A stretch of DNA of 9,287 nucleotides, taken from an uncultured Zoogloea sp. (lineage in GTDB: Bacteria; Pseudomonadota; Gammaproteobacteria; Burkholderiales; Rhodocyclaceae). This document shows positions 6,917 to 9,287 of the stretch, piece after piece (position 1 is the stretch's first letter; every line of letters begins with the position of its first letter). The stretch lies in assembly GCA_937967645.1 (NCBI GenBank), contig CALBTT010000229.1:1-9287 (forward strand). Reading direction: 5' to 3'. Under the pieces are notes generated by a model that saw only the letters and a list, made by a program, of their open reading frames with translations, was not told the DNA's origin and made no database searches. The translations under genes were made by a program, and so were the position numbers.

Positions 6917-8155
6917 TCAGCGGAACAAGGCCATGGCGGCGATGCGCCGGTCGATCTCGTCGCTCATGCGTGTGTAGGCGGGGCCGCCCACGCCACCGAA
7001 GCGGCGCTGGAACTCGGCACTCTGCATGGACTCGGGGAGGCCGTGGATGGACGGCAGCAGGGCGCTGTCGGTGAGTCCGGCGGCCACCGCCGCGGCCAGG
7101 CGCTCCGGGTCACGTGCGGCCAGTTCGCCGAGGCGGGTGCCAGCCTTGTCGGCGGCCAGGTCGACAAAGGAAAAGCCGCTGCCGCCGCGGGAGTCGTCCA
7201 CTTCCTTGCCGACCCCAATGGCGTGGGCCAGGGGTTCGCCGGCCCAGGCGGCCAGGGCTGCGGACACGACGAAGTGCTGTGCGAGGTCCTCACGGCCGCG
7301 CAGGATCAAGGTCACGGGGCGCGGCTGGGGCCATTCCCGGGCCTCGGGGATCAGCTGGGCGATGTTGCGGCCCGACACATGGAAGGCGGCGACCAGCAGA
7401 CTGTTCCGGTAGGCTTGCGCCAGCGTCTCGCTGCCGACCTGTCCGGGGTCCTGCAGTACGGGGCCGAGGAGATCGGCGAGCTGGGCGCGGGGGCGTTGCG
7501 GGAGGGCGTTGAGGCGGGCCACGAGGCGCAGGTGGGCCCGGGCCAGGCCGGCCTTCTCGTCATGGGTGAGGGCGAGGGCGCGGGCCGAATCGAGCAGCTC
7601 GGGCTGCCAGGTGTAGTGCACGCGCAGTTCGCCCGGGACGATGGTGACCTGATCGATGGTCTTGCGCAGCACCTCGAAATCGGCGGCCAGCGGAGAATGG
7701 CGCGCGCCGTAGAGCAGGGCCGCGCGGAACAGGCTGCCAGGGACGGGGATCGAGCCGATCCGGACCTTCTGGAACTCGATGCCGTCAGCGCCCACCACCA
7801 CCCGCGCCCACAGGTTGAGGTAGCGGCCGAGGGGGCTGGGCGGGACGGCGGCGGTGTAGCGCAGATCGGCGAGACCGTCCTCGAGCACCACCGTGGAGCG
7901 GCCCTGGCGGGCGGCGAGGCGTACCAGGGTCTCCACATCGCGGGCGGCGACGCGGGCCTCCCGCCGTTCATCCCGCGCCAGGCGGCGCGGGTCGTTGCGT
8001 CGGATCAGATCCTTGGCGCGGCCGAGGTCCTCGGCCGACAGGGGGGCGTCACCGGTGACCAGCGGCTCGTCCTGGACGGCCCGGAAGGCCAGCAGGGTCG
8101 CCGCTGCCAGCAGGAGCAGCAGGCCGGCCAGCAGGCCGCCGAGAAGACGCTTCAT
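6917..8155 (-). CDS. Membrane-anchored protein of unknown function with a YfiM-like (DUF2279-like) C-terminal motif
   Basis: I do not recognise this 412-residue protein firmly. It begins MKR, followed by a Leu/Ala-rich hydrophobic segment (about 4-24) with no lipobox Cys, so it is either a single-pass inner-membrane anchor or an uncleaved signal; the rest would face the periplasm. Residues 27-100 are charged and helical, and 105-185 look beta-rich (YLNLWARVVVGADGIEFQKV; LRVHYTW). Residues 290-345 have a striking pattern: His294, Lys317-Glu318, Asp321, GGSGFSF (324-330), Asp332 and Asp336, then a Gly. YfiM-type envelope proteins carry a similar His...KE..D...S..D...D..G arrangement; this link is from memory and only suggestive. 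GGGAG (8161-8165) lies 5 nt before the ATG, supporting the start. It is 23 bp after prfB and 22 bp before the kleisin-like gene, so it should be co-transcribed with the SMC cassette and could anchor or regulate it at the membrane. Confidence 0.6.
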   Translation of the reverse strand: MKRLLGGLLAGLLLLLAAATLLAFRAVQDEPLVTGDAPLSAEDLGRAKDLIRRNDPRRLARDERREARVAARDVETLVRLAARQGRSTVVLEDGLADLRYTAAVPPSPLGRYLNLWARVVVGADGIEFQKVRIGSIPVPGSLFRAALLYGARHSPLAADFEVLRKTIDQVTIVPGELRVHYTWQPELLDSARALALTHDEKAGLARAHLRLVARLNALPQRPRAQLADLLGPVLQDPGQVGSETLAQAYRNSLLVAAFHVSGRNIAQLIPEAREWPQPRPVTLILRGREDLAQHFVVSAALAAWAGEPLAHAIGVGKEVDDSRGGSGFSFVDLAADKAGTRLGELAARDPERLAAAVAAGLTDSALLPSIHGLPESMQSAEFQRRFGGVGGPAYTRMSDEIDRRIAAMALFR

Positions 8156-8160
8156 GGCTG

Positions 8161-8165
8161 CTCCC
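8161..8165 (-). promoter_or_regulatory. Ribosome-binding site of the membrane-anchored protein
   Basis: GGGAG lies 5 nt before the ATG at 8155, within the short gap after the prfB stop. It is the clearest Shine-Dalgarno in the prfB-to-kleisin stretch and fixes the start that places the hydrophobic anchor directly after MKR. Confidence 0.6.
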
Positions 8166-8178
8166 GCGGTGACGGCTG

Positions 8179-9283
8179 TCAGACGCCCTGCTTCAGGCTG
8201 GCCTGGATGAAGCCGTCCAGGTCGCCGTCGAGCACGGCCTGGGTGTTGCCGACTTCGTAGCTGGTGCGCAGATCCTTGATGCGCGACTGGTCGAGCACGT
8301 AGGAGCGGATCTGGTGGCCCCAGCCGATGTCGCTCTTGGCGTCCTCGAGCTTCTGCTGCTCGCTCTGGCGCTTGCGCAGTTCGGCTTCATAGAGGCGGGC
8401 GCGCAGCATCGACCAGGCTTCGTCCCGGTTGCGGTGCTGGGAGCGGTCGTTCTGGCACTGCACGACGATGCCCGAGGGGATGTGGGTCAGACGCACCGCG
8501 GAGTCGGTCTTGTTGATGTGCTGACCGCCCGCGCCGGAGGCCCGGTAGGTGTCGGTGCGCACGTCGGCCGGGTTGATGTCGATCTCGATCGATTCATCCA
8601 CCTCGGGGAACACGAACACCGAGCAGAAGCTGGTGTGGCGGCGCGCGTTGGAGTCGAAGGGGCTCTTGCGGACGAGCCGGTGGATGCCGGTCTCGGTGCG
8701 CAGGAAGCCGTAGGCGTACTCGCCGCCGACCTTGATGGTGGCGCTCTTGATGCCCGCCACTTCGCCTTCGGACTCTTCGAGCAGTTCGACGCTGAAGCCC
8801 TTGCGCTCGCAGTAGCGCAGGTACATGCGCTCGAGCATGCCGGCCCAGTCCTGGGCCTCGGTGCCACCGGCGCCGGACTGGATTTCGATGAAGCAGGCGT
8901 TGCCGTCCATCGGGTTGTTGAACATGCGGCGGAATTCGAGTTCGCCGACACGGGCTTCGAGGCTGGCGACATCGCTCTCGACGGCCTGCATGGTGTCTTC
9001 GTCCTCTTCCATGGAGGCGAGCTCGAAGAGGTCCTTGCCGTCGGCGAGGCCTTGTTCGATCTCCTGCAGGGTCACCACGATGCCTTCGAGGGTCTTCTTC
9101 TCTTTGCCGAGCTCCTGGGCGTGGGCCGCATCGTTCCAGATAGCCGGGTCTTCGAGTTGCTTGCTGACTTCGATCAGCTTTTCTGCCTTGGTATCGTAGT
9201 CAAAGATACCTCCGAAGTTCGAGCTCCCGGGACTTCAGGTCGGCGAGCTTGTTGGAGATGGCGTTGAGGCGTTCTGCTTCCAT
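8179..9283 (-). CDS. prfB: Peptide chain release factor 2 (RF2), complete, made by programmed +1 frameshift
   Basis: RF2 reads UGA and UAA stop codons and triggers release of the finished protein on the ribosome. The first frame runs from the ATG at 9283 (MEAERLNAISNKLADLKSRE...) for 27 codons to an in-frame UGA (9200-9202). A +1 shift at CUU continues with DYDTKAEKLIEVSKQLEDPA and yields 367 residues, close to the 365 of E. coli RF2. Diagnostic motifs are present: the stop-codon-reading tripeptide SPF at 207-209 (in VRKSPFDSNARRHTSF) and the catalytic GGQ at 252-254 (SGAGGQHINKTDSAVRL). The offset of two residues from E. coli numbering fits the longer leader. The gene is autoregulated: low RF2 favours frameshifting and so more RF2. 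Only four bases lie upstream of the start, so promoter and ribosome-binding site are not in view. It is the first gene of the probable operon carrying the SMC cassette. Identification is firm. Confidence 0.97.
9199..9213 (-). promoter_or_regulatory. prfB: Programmed +1 ribosomal frameshift site of prfB
   Basis: Reading the minus strand, an internal Shine-Dalgarno GGAGG (9209-9213) is followed by TAT, the slippery CTT (9203-9205), the in-frame TGA (9200-9202) and a C. The order and spacing are those of the E. coli site (SD, UAU, CUU, UGA, C). The peptidyl-tRNA-Leu slips from CUU to UUU, and decoding resumes at GAC (Asp28). The SD element is GGAGG rather than the E. coli AGGGGG, so it is perfectly complementary to the anti-SD core, and residue 25 becomes Arg instead of the usual Gly. 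Confidence 0.95.
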
Positions 9284-9287
9284 GGTC

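Noticed and set aside
6917..8155. The membrane protein as a diverged JetD/MksG nuclease subunit
   Set aside because: It has an N-terminal membrane segment, and I see no TOPRIM-type acidic motifs in the expected order. JetD-type genes also usually follow the SMC gene rather than precede the kleisin gene.
8179..9078. prfB as a shorter 299-residue protein starting from a GTG at 9078, or as a frameshifted pseudogene
   Set aside because: The upstream region encodes the expected RF2 N-terminus, and the interruption is exactly the programmed frameshift site with its SD, CUU, UGA and C. The gene is intact.

Overview
The window is about 9.3 kb of very GC-rich DNA. All six genes I can support lie on the minus strand, so the order of transcription runs from right to left. 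The prfB and lysS sequences, the strong G/C bias at third codon positions and the gene order suggest a betaproteobacterium, possibly of the Rhodocyclales (Azoarcus/Thauera-like). That placement is inference from protein flavour, not from a search.

Layout in transcription order: (1) prfB, peptide chain release factor 2, complete, with the classical programmed +1 frameshift at an in-frame UGA (codon 28). (2) A 412-residue protein with an N-terminal membrane segment; its C-terminal part carries a His / Lys-Glu / Asp / Asp pattern reminiscent of YfiM (DUF2279)-type envelope proteins. (3) A 451-residue kleisin-like protein with an N-terminal winged helix (MksF/JetA-like). (4) A 237-residue KITE-like protein (MksE/JetB-like). 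(5) A compact 933-residue SMC-type ATPase (MksB/JetC-like) with Walker A, coiled-coil arms, a hinge, an ABC signature and Walker B. (6) After an 86-bp AT-richer gap, a 366-residue diguanylate cyclase with a GGEEF active site and an I-site. (7) After a further 139-bp gap, the first 232 codons of lysS, class II lysyl-tRNA synthetase, which runs off the left edge.

Genes 1 to 5 look like one transcription unit: the gaps are 23 and 22 bp, and the last two junctions are one-base TGATG stop/start overlaps. In many proteobacteria prfB and lysS are direct neighbours, so the SMC cassette and the diguanylate cyclase look like an insertion between two housekeeping translation genes.

The most interesting element is the cassette itself: an SMC-kleisin-KITE complex of the Mks/Wadjet type, with no JetD/MksG nuclease gene beside it and with a membrane-anchored protein in the position of a fourth subunit. 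It may be a chromosome-organising condensin or a nuclease-less plasmid or phage-sensing relative. The sequence alone does not decide between these. No tRNA, rRNA, CRISPR array, insertion sequence or integrase was seen.
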